Below are positions 9,244 through 17,226 of a stretch of 64,000 nt of DNA, one piece after another (the first letter of the stretch is position 1; each line of letters begins with the position of its first letter). Location: the NCBI RefSeq assembly GCF_900156875.1, contig NZ_LT707408.1, positions 543,106-607,105 on the forward strand. The letters are read 5' to 3'. The DNA is from Robertmurraya dakarensis. GTDB taxonomy: Bacteria > Bacillota > Bacilli > Bacillales > Cytobacillaceae. The notes under the pieces are model-generated. The model was not told the DNA's origin and searched no databases. It saw nothing but the letters and a program-made list of their open reading frames with translations. The position numbers were made by a program, and so were the translations under genes.

Positions 9244-9270
9244 AAGCCGGCCCTATAGGGTTGGCTTTAT
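9244..9270 (+). terminator. Terminator of motAB
   Basis: Stem AAGCCGGCCC / GGGTTGGCTT (10 bp with two G-U pairs) around TATA, followed by TATTTAG. Confidence 0.75.
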
Positions 9271-9313
9271 TTAGAATATTGAGTCCAATAGTTTTCTAAA
9301 ATCCTTCATTTCT

Positions 9314-9329
9314 TGGCACAGCATTTGCA
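9314..9329 (+). promoter_or_regulatory. Sigma54 (SigL) promoter of rocA
   Basis: TGGCAC, five bases, TTGCA: an exact match to the -24/-12 core of Sigma54 promoters. It lies 50 bases upstream of rocA. In Bacillus subtilis the roc genes are read by SigL with the activator RocR, so the biology fits. No adjacent activator gene is in the window. Confidence 0.85.
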
Positions 9330-9379
9330 TATGTATTAAGGGAGTGATCAACAAAAAGAAATGCTAGGGGGATGAAGTA

Positions 9380-10927
9380 ATGGTACAACCATATCAGCAT
9401 GAGCCATTTACAAATTTTAAGGTTGAAGAAAACCGTCAAGCGTTTTTAGAGGGAGTTAAAACGGTAGAAGGTTATTTAGGCCAGGATTATCCTTTAGTAA
9501 TTGGCGGAAAGCGTGTTTCAACAGAAGATAAAATTGTATCAACGAATCCTTCCAATAAAGTAGAAGTGGTGGGCCGTGTTTCGAAAGCGAATAAAGAACT
9601 TGCAGAAGTAGCTATGCAAGCAGCTGTAGAAGCGTTTAAAACATGGAGAAAAACAAAACCAGAGGTTCGTGCAGATGTATTATTTAAAGCAGCAGCGATT
9701 GTTCGCCGCCGCAAGCATGAATTTTCTGCATTATTAATGAAAGAAGCAGGAAAACCTTGGAATGAGGCTGATGCAGATACAGCAGAAGCGATTGATTTCA
9801 TGGAATTCTACGCACGACAAATGTTAAGAATAAAAGACGGTGTGAGAGTAGAGAGCCGTCCTAACGAATATAACCGTTATGATTACATTCCGCTTGGAGT
9901 GGGTGTGGTCATATCGCCATGGAACTTTGCTTTTGCTATTATGGCTGGTACAACGGTAGCGGCAATTGTATCAGGAAACCCCGTACTATTAAAACCAGCT
10001 TCAACGACGCCTATTGTTGCTGCGAAGTTTGTGGAAGTAATGGAGGAAGCAGGTCTGCCTAAAGGTGTTCTGAATTTCGTTCCAGGAAGCGGTGCGGAAG
10101 TTGGAGATTACCTGGTGGACCATAAGGATACACGCTTTATTTCATTCACTGGTTCTCGGGATGTAGGTTTGCGTATATTCGAACGTGCTGCAAAATTAAA
10201 TAAAGGTCAAATTTGGCTGAAGCGTGTCATTGCTGAAATGGGTGGAAAAGACACTATTGTTGTTGATAAAGAAGCTGATTTAGAGTTAGCCGCTCAATCC
10301 ATAGTTTCATCAGCTTTTGGATTCTCAGGACAAAAATGTTCTGCGTGTTCACGTGCTGTAATATTAGAAGACGTATATGACCAAGTATTAAACCGTGTGG
10401 TAGAATTAACGAAAGAGTTAACGGTAGGGGACCCTGCTGATCAAAGTAATTTCATGGGTCCGGTTATCGACCAAAATGCGTTTGACAAAATTATGAGCTA
10501 TATTGAAATCGGAAAGCAAGAAGGAAAGCTCATGGCAGGAGGAACTGGTGACAATTCAAAAGGATTCTTCATTCAGCCAACCGTATTTGCTGACCTGGAT
10601 TCAGAAGCGCGCATCATGCAGGAAGAAATATTTGGTCCGGTGGTTGGTTTTACAAAAGCGAAAGACTTTGACCATGCAATCGAAATTGCAAACAACACAG
10701 AATATGGTTTAACAGGTGCTGTTATCACAAAAAATCGTGAGAATATGGAAAAGGCGCGAGAAGACTTCCATGTTGGCAACCTTTACTTTAACCGCGGCTG
10801 TACAGGTGCGATTGTAGGTTATCAGCCATTTGGCGGATTTAACATGTCCGGAACTGACTCGAAAGCAGGTGGACCTGATTACCTGCTGCTGCACATGCAA
10901 GCAAAAACAACTTCAGAAATGTTTTAA
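9380..10927 (+). CDS. rocA: 1-pyrroline-5-carboxylate dehydrogenase (glutamate semialdehyde dehydrogenase)
   Basis: 515-residue NAD-dependent aldehyde dehydrogenase of the RocA/PruA type. It oxidises glutamate-5-semialdehyde, from arginine, ornithine or proline breakdown, to glutamate in the cytoplasm. Visible: the cofactor fold segment [15 protein letters not shown], general base Glu286 in AEMGGKD, and nucleophile Cys320 in [13 protein letters not shown]. Start ATG 9380 has AGGGGGATG upstream. A consensus Sigma54 promoter lies just in front, as expected for a RocR/SigL-controlled catabolic gene. It is followed by a strong terminator and then rocD, the preceding step of the pathway. Confidence 0.96.
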   Translation: MVQPYQHEPFTNFKVEENRQAFLEGVKTVEGYLGQDYPLVIGGKRVSTEDKIVSTNPSNKVEVVGRVSKANKELAEVAMQAAVEAFKTWRKTKPEVRADVLFKAAAIVRRRKHEFSALLMKEAGKPWNEADADTAEAIDFMEFYARQMLRIKDGVRVESRPNEYNRYDYIPLGVGVVISPWNFAFAIMAGTTVAAIVSGNPVLLKPASTTPIVAAKFVEVMEEAGLPKGVLNFVPGSGAEVGDYLVDHKDTRFISFTGSRDVGLRIFERAAKLNKGQIWLKRVIAEMGGKDTIVVDKEADLELAAQSIVSSAFGFSGQKCSACSRAVILEDVYDQVLNRVVELTKELTVGDPADQSNFMGPVIDQNAFDKIMSYIEIGKQEGKLMAGGTGDNSKGFFIQPTVFADLDSEARIMQEEIFGPVVGFTKAKDFDHAIEIANNTEYGLTGAVITKNRENMEKAREDFHVGNLYFNRGCTGAIVGYQPFGGFNMSGTDSKAGGPDYLLLHMQAKTTSEMF

Positions 10928-10968
10928 TCAGGAGAGGTTGATAAATCATATCAATAAATAAGAAGGTA

Positions 10969-11013
10969 ATGGGTTTCCGGTTGAGGATGTTGCTCCTTCG
11001 GAAACCCATTTCT
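10969..11013 (+). terminator. Strong terminator between rocA and rocD
   Basis: Perfect 11-bp stem ATGGGTTTCCG / CGGAAACCCAT with an inner AGGA/TCCT pairing, followed by TTCTATAAT. It implies that rocD is at least partly expressed from its own promoter. Confidence 0.85.
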
Positions 11014-11070
11014 ATAATATGATGATTTACAGAATTAGATGGTAATATTTTGATGGGAGGAAATGAGAGT

Positions 11071-12273
11071 ATGGTAGAAGGAAAGGTTGATTCTCAATCA
11101 TTAATAGCACAAACGGAAAAGTATGGTGCTCATAATTATCACCCGCTGCCTATAGTCATCTCAAAAGCAGAGGGAGTTTGGGTTGAAGATCCTGAAGGCA
11201 ATAAATATATGGATATGTTAAGTGCATATTCAGCAGTAAACCAAGGGCATCGCCATCCTAAAATTATTAAAGCATTGAAAGAGCAAGCGGATCGTGTGAC
11301 ATTAACTTCGCGTGCATTCCACAATGACCAGCTTGGGCCTTGGTATGAAATGATGTGCGAATTGACTAAGAAAGAAATGGTTCTTCCTATGAATACAGGT
11401 GCAGAAGCAGTTGAAACCGCTATCAAAGCAGCGCGCCGCTGGGCCTATGATGTAAAAGGTGTGAAGGAGAACCAAGCTGAAATCATTGCATGCATTGGAA
11501 ATTTTCATGGTCGTACAATGGGAGCTGTCTCACTTTCTTCGGATGAAGAATATAAGCGCGGATTTGGTCCGATGCTGCCAGGAATCAAACTTATCCCTTA
11601 TGGTGATTTAGAAGCATTGAAAAATGCCATATCAGAAAATACAGCAGCTTTTTTGATTGAACCAATTCAAGGTGAAGCTGGTATTATTATTCCTCCTGAT
11701 GGTTATTTAAAGAATGCTTATGAAGAATGCAAGAAACAGAATGTCCTTTTTATTGCTGACGAAATTCAAGCTGGACTAGCTCGCACTGGTAAAATGTTTG
11801 CGTGTGAATGGGAAGATGTAAATCCGGATATGTACATTTTAGGGAAAGCGCTAGGAGGAGGGGTATTCCCAATTTCTTGTGTTGTTGCTGATAAAGATAT
11901 CCTTGGTGTATTTAACCCGGGTTCACATGGGTCAACTTTTGGTGGTAATCCCATGGCCTGTGCCGTTTCTATAGCGGCTATAAACGTTATTGTTAAAGAA
12001 AAACTGGCTGAGCGATCTCTAGAGCTAGGTCAATATTTTCTCAATAAATTAAAAAAAATGAAAAATCCTGCCATTAAAGCAATACGCGGCCGGGGCTTAT
12101 TCATTGGAGTCGAGCTGACAGAACCAGCACGAAAATATTGTGAAGCATTAAAAAAAGAAGGTCTGCTATGCAAAGAAACACATGAGACAGTTATTCGGTT
12201 TGCGCCCCCACTAGTGATTTCCCAAGAAGAATTAGACTGGGCAATCGAGCGCATTAAAAAGGTCTTAAACTAA
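11071..12273 (+). CDS. rocD: Ornithine aminotransferase
   Basis: 400-residue PLP-dependent class III aminotransferase that converts ornithine plus 2-oxoglutarate to glutamate semialdehyde and glutamate. Visible: the N-terminal [37 protein letters not shown], the [14 protein letters not shown] block, and the PLP lysine at residue 259 in [12 protein letters not shown]. The start is ATG 11071, ten bases after GGGAGG; an upstream TTG at 11050 would overlap the ribosome site and is rejected. The product of RocD is the substrate of RocA upstream, so this is an ornithine-to-glutamate module. Confidence 0.96.
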   Translation: MVEGKVDSQSLIAQTEKYGAHNYHPLPIVISKAEGVWVEDPEGNKYMDMLSAYSAVNQGHRHPKIIKALKEQADRVTLTSRAFHNDQLGPWYEMMCELTKKEMVLPMNTGAEAVETAIKAARRWAYDVKGVKENQAEIIACIGNFHGRTMGAVSLSSDEEYKRGFGPMLPGIKLIPYGDLEALKNAISENTAAFLIEPIQGEAGIIIPPDGYLKNAYEECKKQNVLFIADEIQAGLARTGKMFACEWEDVNPDMYILGKALGGGVFPISCVVADKDILGVFNPGSHGSTFGGNPMACAVSIAAINVIVKEKLAERSLELGQYFLNKLKKMKNPAIKAIRGRGLFIGVELTEPARKYCEALKKEGLLCKETHETVIRFAPPLVISQEELDWAIERIKKVLN

Positions 12274-12291
12274 TGTTAGAGTTCCATTTAG

Positions 12292-12331
12292 AAAAAAGTT
12301 CCTTGGAGATAGTTATTCCAAGGAATTTTTA
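12292..12331. terminator. Bidirectional terminator after rocD
   Basis: Stem TTCCTTGGA / TCCAAGGAA (9 bp) flanked by an A-run on the left and a T-run on the right, so it works for rocD and for the small minus-strand gene at 12356. Confidence 0.85.
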
Positions 12332-12355
12332 TTTTGGGAATAGAAAGCGATTACA

Positions 12356-12460
12356 TTATTCTTTACTTTTTTCTGGCTTACACATCCGGTCTAAGGCGAA
12401 TCCAAATAAAATGATACTGGCAATTGGAATACTGAAATTAACAATATGGAAAAATGTCAT
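12356..12460 (-). CDS. Putative 34-residue membrane protein
   Basis: A short reading frame coding for one hydrophobic helix (residues about 5-22, IVNFSIPIASIILFGFAL) followed by a charged tail DRMCKPEKSKE. I do not recognise the family. Support is the ribosome site AAAGGATG about nine bases before the ATG, the membrane-helix-plus-basic-tail pattern of single-pass miniproteins, and a terminator with a T-run directly downstream on the same strand. Against it is the small size, which makes chance possible. Confidence 0.5.
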   Translation of the reverse strand: MTFFHIVNFSIPIASIILFGFALDRMCKPEKSKE

Positions 12461-12882
12461 GATTATTCATCCTTTCCATCGTAGAAATAGTATTTATATA
12501 AATTATACGATAGTTTTGATAATTTAGACAAATATATTTCACATAATATTCAAAATTACATATTGACATAAAAAAATAGTTTCTTCTTGTTCTGATGACT
12601 CCATCATAGAATTGTTTTGACCATTTTGTTGCTGCATTACTTTAAAAACATGATTCTTTAGGAATGAAAAGATTAAATAATCATAAAATTATGATAAATG
12701 AAGAGAGCTGATGGATATGAAAGAAAAACGTTAATTTCTGCTGAAAAACAAAGAATTTTCTATGTTTCTCTTTTGAATAAAAAGAACTATACTTTAATAA
12801 ATTCTATATAAAGAACAAAATAAATCTTATATGAAACGAAAATAGAAACAAATGCCCACTTTATGAGAAGAAGGTGATTCAA
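12461..12882. other. AT-rich intergenic region with SinR-like boxes
   Basis: About 420 bases without a convincing gene. A 37-codon frame at 12698-12811 has no ribosome site. The only signals I see are two AAAGAAC heptamers described separately. Promoter elements could not be placed with confidence. Confidence 0.4.
12781..12816. promoter_or_regulatory. Candidate SinR operator: two direct AAAGAAC boxes
   Basis: AAAGAAC at 12781-12787 and 12810-12816 are the exact complement of GTTCTTT, a form of the published SinR heptamer GTTCTYT. They are in the same orientation, 29 bases apart, about 70-100 bases upstream of the zinc-ribbon gene and close to sinI and sinR. Confidence 0.35.
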
Positions 12883-13086
12883 ATGTATCGGAAAAACTGT
12901 CAAAACTGCAACAGACCATCCTACAGTAGTTCAGAGTTTGGTGAATGGATTTGTCCAGTATGCGGAAAAGATTTAACCACTTACCCATTTTTTGATGCTA
13001 TTACATTTGAACGACTCCAAGTGAAATCAAAATTCAATCATAAAAAGATAGAAAACTATGAAAAAAAGTTCCTATTTTTTTATTAA
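12883..13086 (+). CDS. Small zinc-ribbon protein
   Basis: 67 residues with a treble CxxC pattern: CQNC near the N-terminus and CPVCGKDLT about 16 residues later, so a one-zinc ribbon is likely. The rest is polar and basic (KSKFNHKKIENYEKKF). Function unknown; similar ribbons occur in small regulators and nucleic-acid-binding proteins. ATG 12883 is preferred over GTG 12874 because AAGGTG precedes it by six bases. Two SinR-like boxes lie upstream and the c-di-GMP riboswitch-sinI unit follows 240 bases downstream, so it may belong to the SinR regulon (inference). Confidence 0.6.
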   Translation: MYRKNCQNCNRPSYSSSEFGEWICPVCGKDLTTYPFFDAITFERLQVKSKFNHKKIENYEKKFLFFY

Positions 13087-13324
13087 GGACCATAGTACCA
13101 GAATATAGAAAAACTTAAAAGATACTTTCCGACAAAAAGCGGTAAAGGGAAATCGTAGTATGCTGTACCTGATGCATTTAGATTATTGTATGGTGAAGAG
13201 GGTATGTAGAATTTTGGAGACGGTTGTAGAAATAAAATAGTAAAAAAACAATTACATATGACAAATACTAACATTTTTATATGTTTAGAAGAGTTAAACT
13301 GAATTTGGGAAGAAATAATTTAAT

Positions 13325-13426
13325 TATGGACGATGTAAGGGCAAACCTATTGAAAGGTAGGGACGCAAAGTCTCGGGTCTAAGGTAATCCTTTTGTACTA
13401 TGATGGCTGGGCTGCAATAATCCGTT
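13325..13426 (+). promoter_or_regulatory. Cyclic-di-GMP-I (GEMM-I) riboswitch
   Basis: The core is unmistakable: AGGGCAAACC (13338-13347), a stem closed by a GAAA tetraloop (13352-13355), GGGACGCAAAG (13360-13370), then the tetraloop-receptor half GGTCTAAGG and the partner strand TATGATGGCTGGGCTGC (13399-13415). These are the conserved blocks of class I c-di-GMP aptamers, including the ligand-contacting G of AGGGC and the C in GGGCTGC. The aptamer ends about 25 bases before the GTG start of the sinI-type gene. No terminator hairpin fits in that gap, so control of ribosome access is more likely than attenuation. Confidence 0.93.
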
Positions 13427-13449
13427 CCGTTTATTTAGGGGGAAAGTAT

Positions 13450-13593
13450 GTGATTGAGACAAGAGAGATTATCTCTGGATTAGACATTGAATGGATAAAA
13501 TTAATCTTGGAAGCTAAGAAAATAGGACTAGAGAAGGAAGATATACGAGAGTATATAGAGAAAAACCGTACAAACAACCGTGCTAGCATGTGA
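13450..13593 (+). CDS. sinI: SinI-family antirepressor
   Basis: 47-residue protein whose core LDIEWIKLILEAKKIGLEKE plus DIREYIEKN is the SinI dimerisation domain (two helices). In Bacillus subtilis SinI binds the C-terminal domain of SinR, breaks the SinR tetramer and so derepresses biofilm matrix genes. The GTG at 13450 is the start: AGGGGG lies seven bases upstream. The frame is open further upstream, but that part is the riboswitch aptamer. The gene is thus read directly behind a c-di-GMP-I riboswitch, an arrangement I do not know from described sinI genes. Its target sinR lies convergent, 230 bases downstream. Confidence 0.88.
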   Translation: MIETREIISGLDIEWIKLILEAKKIGLEKEDIREYIEKNRTNNRASM

Positions 13594-13622
13594 AATAAAT
13601 GAATTAGTTAGTAGAACGCTTC

Positions 13623-13648
13623 AATATTCGCTGAACAAAGCGAATATT
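13623..13648 (+). terminator. Hairpin after sinI
   Basis: Perfect 10-bp stem AATATTCGCT / AGCGAATATT around GAACAA, 30 bases after the sinI stop. The following bases (TCCAAACC) give no real T-run, so termination strength is unclear. A second weaker hairpin (ATCCC/GGGAT) lies at 13694-13709. Confidence 0.5.
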
Positions 13649-13783
13649 TCCAAACCTCCAATTCTGATTAACCTCTAAATCTAATATTCTATAATCCCAG
13701 TGGCGGGATAATAAAAACATCTTTTAATGCTCAGTTCCTTTCATCTGAATTGGTGATGCGTCCAAAAAAAGATATTCAAAAAT

Positions 13784-13814
13784 AAAACCTGTTTCCTTTA
13801 TTGAACAGGTTTTA
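13784..13814 (-). terminator. Terminator of sinR
   Basis: 10-bp stem AAAACCTGTT / AACAGGTTTT; on the minus strand the stem is followed by TTTTATTTTTG. Just after the sinR stop codon. Confidence 0.85.
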
Positions 13815-13819
13815 TTTAC

Positions 13820-14143
13820 TTATTTGTTTTGATTTATTCTCCATTTGTTAAACTCAAGGTACTCTCGGAACTGCTCTTTTGAAACTCCAGATTCCATTGC
13901 TTCTTTTACAATCTTTAACCATTCAGAGTCAAGCTCATTATCATCGAGATGTTCATGAATCAAGCTATCTACTGGGACATGCAAGACTGCTGCGATTTTT
14001 TCAAGAAACTGAATCGAAGGGTTACTCTGTAAATTTCTCTCGAGGGAGCTCAAATACGATTTTGCTACTCCGGCTTGTTCCGCGAGTTCTGAAAGCGACA
14101 TCTTTTTTTCCATGCGGAGTTTTTTTACGCGATCACCTATCAT
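13820..14143 (-). CDS. sinR: Transcriptional regulator SinR
   Basis: 107-residue SinR: an N-terminal helix-turn-helix of the Xre type (MIGDRVKKLRMEKKMSLSEL, then AGVAKSYLSSLERNLQSNPS as the recognition part) and a C-terminal SinI-like dimerisation domain (LDSEWLKIVKEAMESG). In Bacillus subtilis SinR represses eps and tapA matrix operons and is antagonised by SinI. The length equals the family norm. The ATG has AAGGTG about 12 bases upstream, a rather long spacing. Unlike the tandem sinI-sinR of Bacillus subtilis, here sinR is convergent with sinI and so separately transcribed. Confidence 0.93.
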   Translation of the reverse strand: MIGDRVKKLRMEKKMSLSELAEQAGVAKSYLSSLERNLQSNPSIQFLEKIAAVLHVPVDSLIHEHLDDNELDSEWLKIVKEAMESGVSKEQFREYLEFNKWRINQNK

Positions 14144-14359
14144 TCAAGTCTCACACACCTTATCATCTGTATAAAGCTATAATATCAGATTTTTGTAAGC
14201 AGTTCCATACTAAGAACTTATATGCAATACTTTTTTATTTTATAATAACTTTTTTATATATAGAAAAGGCAGCTGCTAAAATCGTTAATACAATAAAATA
14301 TTTTCAATGTCGTTTTAAAAGTATTAAAATGAACTTAGCTACTTTAGGAGGGGTAAAAC

Positions 14360-15130
14360 ATGATTGTTCTGAAATCACCAAGGGAAATAGAGAAAATGAA
14401 GAAAGCAGGAGAACTGCTGGCTTCTGTTCATAAAGAAATTGCGAAAATGATTACCCCGGGCATTACCACCTGGGAAATTGAAGAGTTTGTGGACAGTTAT
14501 TTAAAGCAGCATGGAGCAACTCCTGAGCAAAAAGGCTATAAAGGTTATAAGTATGCAACTTGTGCAAGCGTGAATGATGAAATTTGCCATGGTTTCCCAC
14601 GAAAGGAACCCCTTAAACAAGGTGATATTGTCACGATTGATATGGTTGTTAACCTCGATGGAGCTTTGGCAGATTCAGCTTGGAGTTATCCTGTGGGAAC
14701 TGTTACGGAGGAAACTTCAAGACTGTTAGATGTAACCAAAGAGGCTCTATATAAGGGAATAGAACAAGCAAAGGTTGGAAATCGTATTGGTGATATTGGA
14801 TACGCAATCCAAACCTATGTAGAAGAGGAAGGCTTCTCAGTTGTACGCGACTTCATTGGTCATGGTATAGGAGCTTCCATTCATGAAAAACCTGACGTGC
14901 CTCATTACGGACTTCCGGGAAAAGGACCAAGAATTAAAGAAGGTATGGTCTTCACAATTGAACCAATGGTGAATGTAGGAGCTTACCAAAAGAAAATGGA
15001 TTCAAACGGATGGACAGCTCGAACGGTAGACGGTAAATATTCAGCTCAGTACGAGCATACGATTGCTATAACAAAAGAAGGACCCATTATTTTAACAAGC
15101 CAAGAAGATAATGAAAGACAGTCGGTGTAA
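14360..15130 (+). CDS. map: Methionine aminopeptidase, type I (paralogue 1)
   Basis: 256-residue type Ia methionine aminopeptidase, which removes the initiator Met from nascent proteins. The five metal ligands are visible in order: Asp in VTIDMVV, Asp in ALADSAW, His in FIGHGIGASIHEKP, Glu in TIEPMVNV and Glu in AQYEHTIAI. GGAGGGG lies eight bases before the ATG. The longer insert PHYGLPGKGPRI and the WTARTVDGKYSAQYEHT end distinguish it from the second copy at 48182. No terminator-free neighbour, so it is monocistronic; a hairpin overlaps its stop codon. Confidence 0.94.
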   Translation: MIVLKSPREIEKMKKAGELLASVHKEIAKMITPGITTWEIEEFVDSYLKQHGATPEQKGYKGYKYATCASVNDEICHGFPRKEPLKQGDIVTIDMVVNLDGALADSAWSYPVGTVTEETSRLLDVTKEALYKGIEQAKVGNRIGDIGYAIQTYVEEEGFSVVRDFIGHGIGASIHEKPDVPHYGLPGKGPRIKEGMVFTIEPMVNVGAYQKKMDSNGWTARTVDGKYSAQYEHTIAITKEGPIILTSQEDNERQSV

Positions 15131-15145
15131 TCGACTGTCTCATTT
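15117..15145 (+). terminator. Hairpin overlapping the map stop codon
   Basis: 8-bp stem GACAGTCG / CGACTGTC that includes the last codons and stop of map; tail TCATTTAAT is weak. May serve both map and yfkK, which converge here. Confidence 0.6.
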
Positions 15146-15202
15146 AATGAGTAATTGTAATTCAATGAAACATGCCGCTAGCTTTGAAATGATGATAAAT
15201 GA

Positions 15203-15430
15203 TTAAGATTGCTTTCTTAGGTTCCCAAGTTCTTCAGCTAGCGCCTGCATTTCATTTGGACTGAAAGAGTTTTTCTTCATGACAAGATCGTAAATTTCTT
15301 TTAACTCCTCGTACATTTCTTCGTCAAAATGAGAAGGTTTGATTGCCCCTAAGTTCAATACTTTTAACTTTTCCTTGATTTTTTCTATCATGTATTCAAC
15401 ATTTTCAACAGATTTTACAGATAAGTTCAT
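15203..15430 (-). CDS. yfkK: DUF1128 family protein YfkK
   Basis: 75-residue helical, soluble protein. It matches the DUF1128/YfkK pattern: [32 protein letters not shown] and the end [20 protein letters not shown]. Function unknown. An AGGAAAGGAA Shine-Dalgarno precedes the ATG. It belongs to the same block as yfkJ, yfkI and yfkH, as in Bacillus subtilis, with an AGCS symporter gene inserted between yfkK and yfkJ. Confidence 0.9.
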   Translation of the reverse strand: MNLSVKSVENVEYMIEKIKEKLKVLNLGAIKPSHFDEEMYEELKEIYDLVMKKNSFSPNEMQALAEELGNLRKQS

Positions 15431-15534
15431 TTTTTCATTCCTTTCCTAGATCAATAGAATTCATTGCTCTACTCTTACTATATGTTCTGCATTTCATTTA
15501 AATATATCATCTTTATCGTTAACATTAAATAGTA

Positions 15535-15567
15535 CAAAAAAAATCCAGCCTCTAGGAAGCTGGATTT
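15535..15567 (-). terminator. Terminator of the AGCS symporter gene
   Basis: Stem AAATCCAGC / GCTGGATTT (9 bp) followed on the minus strand by nine T residues, about 80 bases after the symporter stop. Confidence 0.85.
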
Positions 15568-15648
15568 TCTCGAAAAAATAACTCTGTCTTAGCGTATGTG
15601 AAAAATCCCATGCGTGGGAAAACTGTCATAAATAGGTTACACTTTGTT

Positions 15649-17004
15649 TTATACACTCATTGTTTTGCCTTGCTGTTTTTCTTCTTTTATTCTGTTCAAG
15701 ATCTCTTTCGTTTCAACTACGACAACACCTGATAGACCGATAAGTCCAATTAAGTTTGGTACAGCCATAAGTCCATTCATAATGTCTGCGATTCCCCATA
15801 CAACAGATAATTGGGAAACAGCGCCTACCATTACAGCAAGAACAAACACAACTCTGTAGTAAACAACTGCTTTTTTACTAAACAGATAAGAGAAACATTT
15901 CTCTCCATAGTATGCCCATCCAAGAATCGTCGATGCGGCGAAAAATAGAAGTCCGATCGCAACGATAATGGAGCCGGCAGGTCCTAGAAACTTTTCAAAT
16001 GAAAGACTAGTTAAAGCAGAACCTGTTGTATCTCCTGTATAAAGATTAGCCATAACAAGTGTAATACCCGTTACAGAACAAACAACGATTGTATCAATAA
16101 AAACCCCTGTCATTGATACTAAACCTTGACGGCCAGGTAAGTCCGTTTTTGCTGCAGCTGCAGCGATCGGTGCTGAACCCATACCGGCTTCATTAGAGAA
16201 TACTCCGCGGGCAACCCCCCAGCGAATAACAGCACCGATGGCTCCGCCTGCCACAGCGTCGCCTGTAAACGCATCTGTGAAAATCAATCCTACAGCACCA
16301 GGGATAAGGTCAACATTTAAAATCATAATGATAAGTCCAGCGCCAACATAGAATATAGCCATAATCGGTACAAAGTAGGATGTTACTTTTCCGATGCTTT
16401 TAATTCCGCCAAGAATAACAAGTGCAGTAAAGATCATTAACACGATGCCAGTAACCCAAGTAGGAATTGAGAAGGTTGTTTTAACGACATCTGCTACTGA
16501 ATTTGATTGAACCATATTTCCAATTCCAAAAGCAGCTACAGCTCCAAAAATGGCAAATAACACACCCAGCCATTTCTGCCCAAGACCACGTTCTAAATAA
16601 TACATTGGTCCGCCAGACATTTCACCATTCTCATCCTGGACACGATATTTAACTGCTAAGACAGCCTCTGCATACTTTGTGGCCATACCGACAAGTGCGG
16701 TGATCCACATCCAGAAGACAGCTCCGGGGCCGCCTAAGAAAACTGCGGTTGCAACACCGGCAATGTTACCGGTACCAACTGTTGCGGCAAGTGCTGTCAT
16801 CAGCGCTTGGAAGTGAGAGATGTCTCCATCGGAGCGTTTATCCTGATTTCTAGAAAACGCCAGCTTTAAAGAATAGGGAAGTGCTCTAAATTGTAAAAAA
16901 CCAATTCTAAATGTTAAATAAAGACCAGTACCAACGATCAAAATAAGAAGTGGTGGTCCCCAAACCAAGCCGCTTATTTTGTCAATCCAATCCTGAAAGC
17001 TCAT
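15649..17004 (-). CDS. Alanine/glycine:cation symporter (AGCS family)
   Basis: 451-residue polytopic membrane protein with about 10-11 helices. AGCS signatures: the N-terminal GPPLLILIVGTGLYLTFRIG, GTGNIAGVATAVFLGGPGAV, and ARGVFSNEAGMGSAPIAAAA, which carries the family's conserved Asn-Glu-Ala-Gly. It imports alanine, glycine or a related small amino acid with Na+ or H+. Bacillus subtilis has several paralogues (AlsT, GlnT, YrbD), and I cannot choose among them by eye. AGGAGG precedes the ATG. Transcribed alone, opposite to yfkJ. Confidence 0.93.
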   Translation of the reverse strand: MSFQDWIDKISGLVWGPPLLILIVGTGLYLTFRIGFLQFRALPYSLKLAFSRNQDKRSDGDISHFQALMTALAATVGTGNIAGVATAVFLGGPGAVFWMWITALVGMATKYAEAVLAVKYRVQDENGEMSGGPMYYLERGLGQKWLGVLFAIFGAVAAFGIGNMVQSNSVADVVKTTFSIPTWVTGIVLMIFTALVILGGIKSIGKVTSYFVPIMAIFYVGAGLIIMILNVDLIPGAVGLIFTDAFTGDAVAGGAIGAVIRWGVARGVFSNEAGMGSAPIAAAAAKTDLPGRQGLVSMTGVFIDTIVVCSVTGITLVMANLYTGDTTGSALTSLSFEKFLGPAGSIIVAIGLLFFAASTILGWAYYGEKCFSYLFSKKAVVYYRVVFVLAVMVGAVSQLSVVWGIADIMNGLMAVPNLIGLIGLSGVVVVETKEILNRIKEEKQQGKTMSV

Positions 17005-17226
17005 ACCTGTTCCTCCTAAATATTATTTGATAAAAAGAATAATTCCTATATATGAATATTCTGAAAATATGAAACAAATGTCAAGAATTATTTTTAAAAT
17101 TATACTAAAATTTTTATTTTTTTAAGTTTTGTATTTAAAAAATATAAATATCATAAAAATTTTAGCGGAAGTCTTGCATGTAAGGTGATGAATCGAAGAA
17201 AATGGAAGTTAGGAGGTAGTTTATTT

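Noticed and set aside
12273..12527. 84-codon frame after rocD
   Set aside because: It overlaps the rocD stop, runs through the terminator hairpin and has no ribosome site; the opposite strand holds a better small gene.
12698..12811. 37-codon frame in the gap before the zinc-ribbon gene
   Set aside because: No Shine-Dalgarno before the ATG and no recognisable protein pattern.
13083..13274. 63-codon minus-strand frame upstream of the riboswitch
   Set aside because: No ribosome site, low-complexity hydrophobic start and no family likeness.
13393..13449. Upstream extension of the sinI frame
   Set aside because: These codons lie in the riboswitch aptamer; the GTG at 13450 has the proper Shine-Dalgarno and family length.
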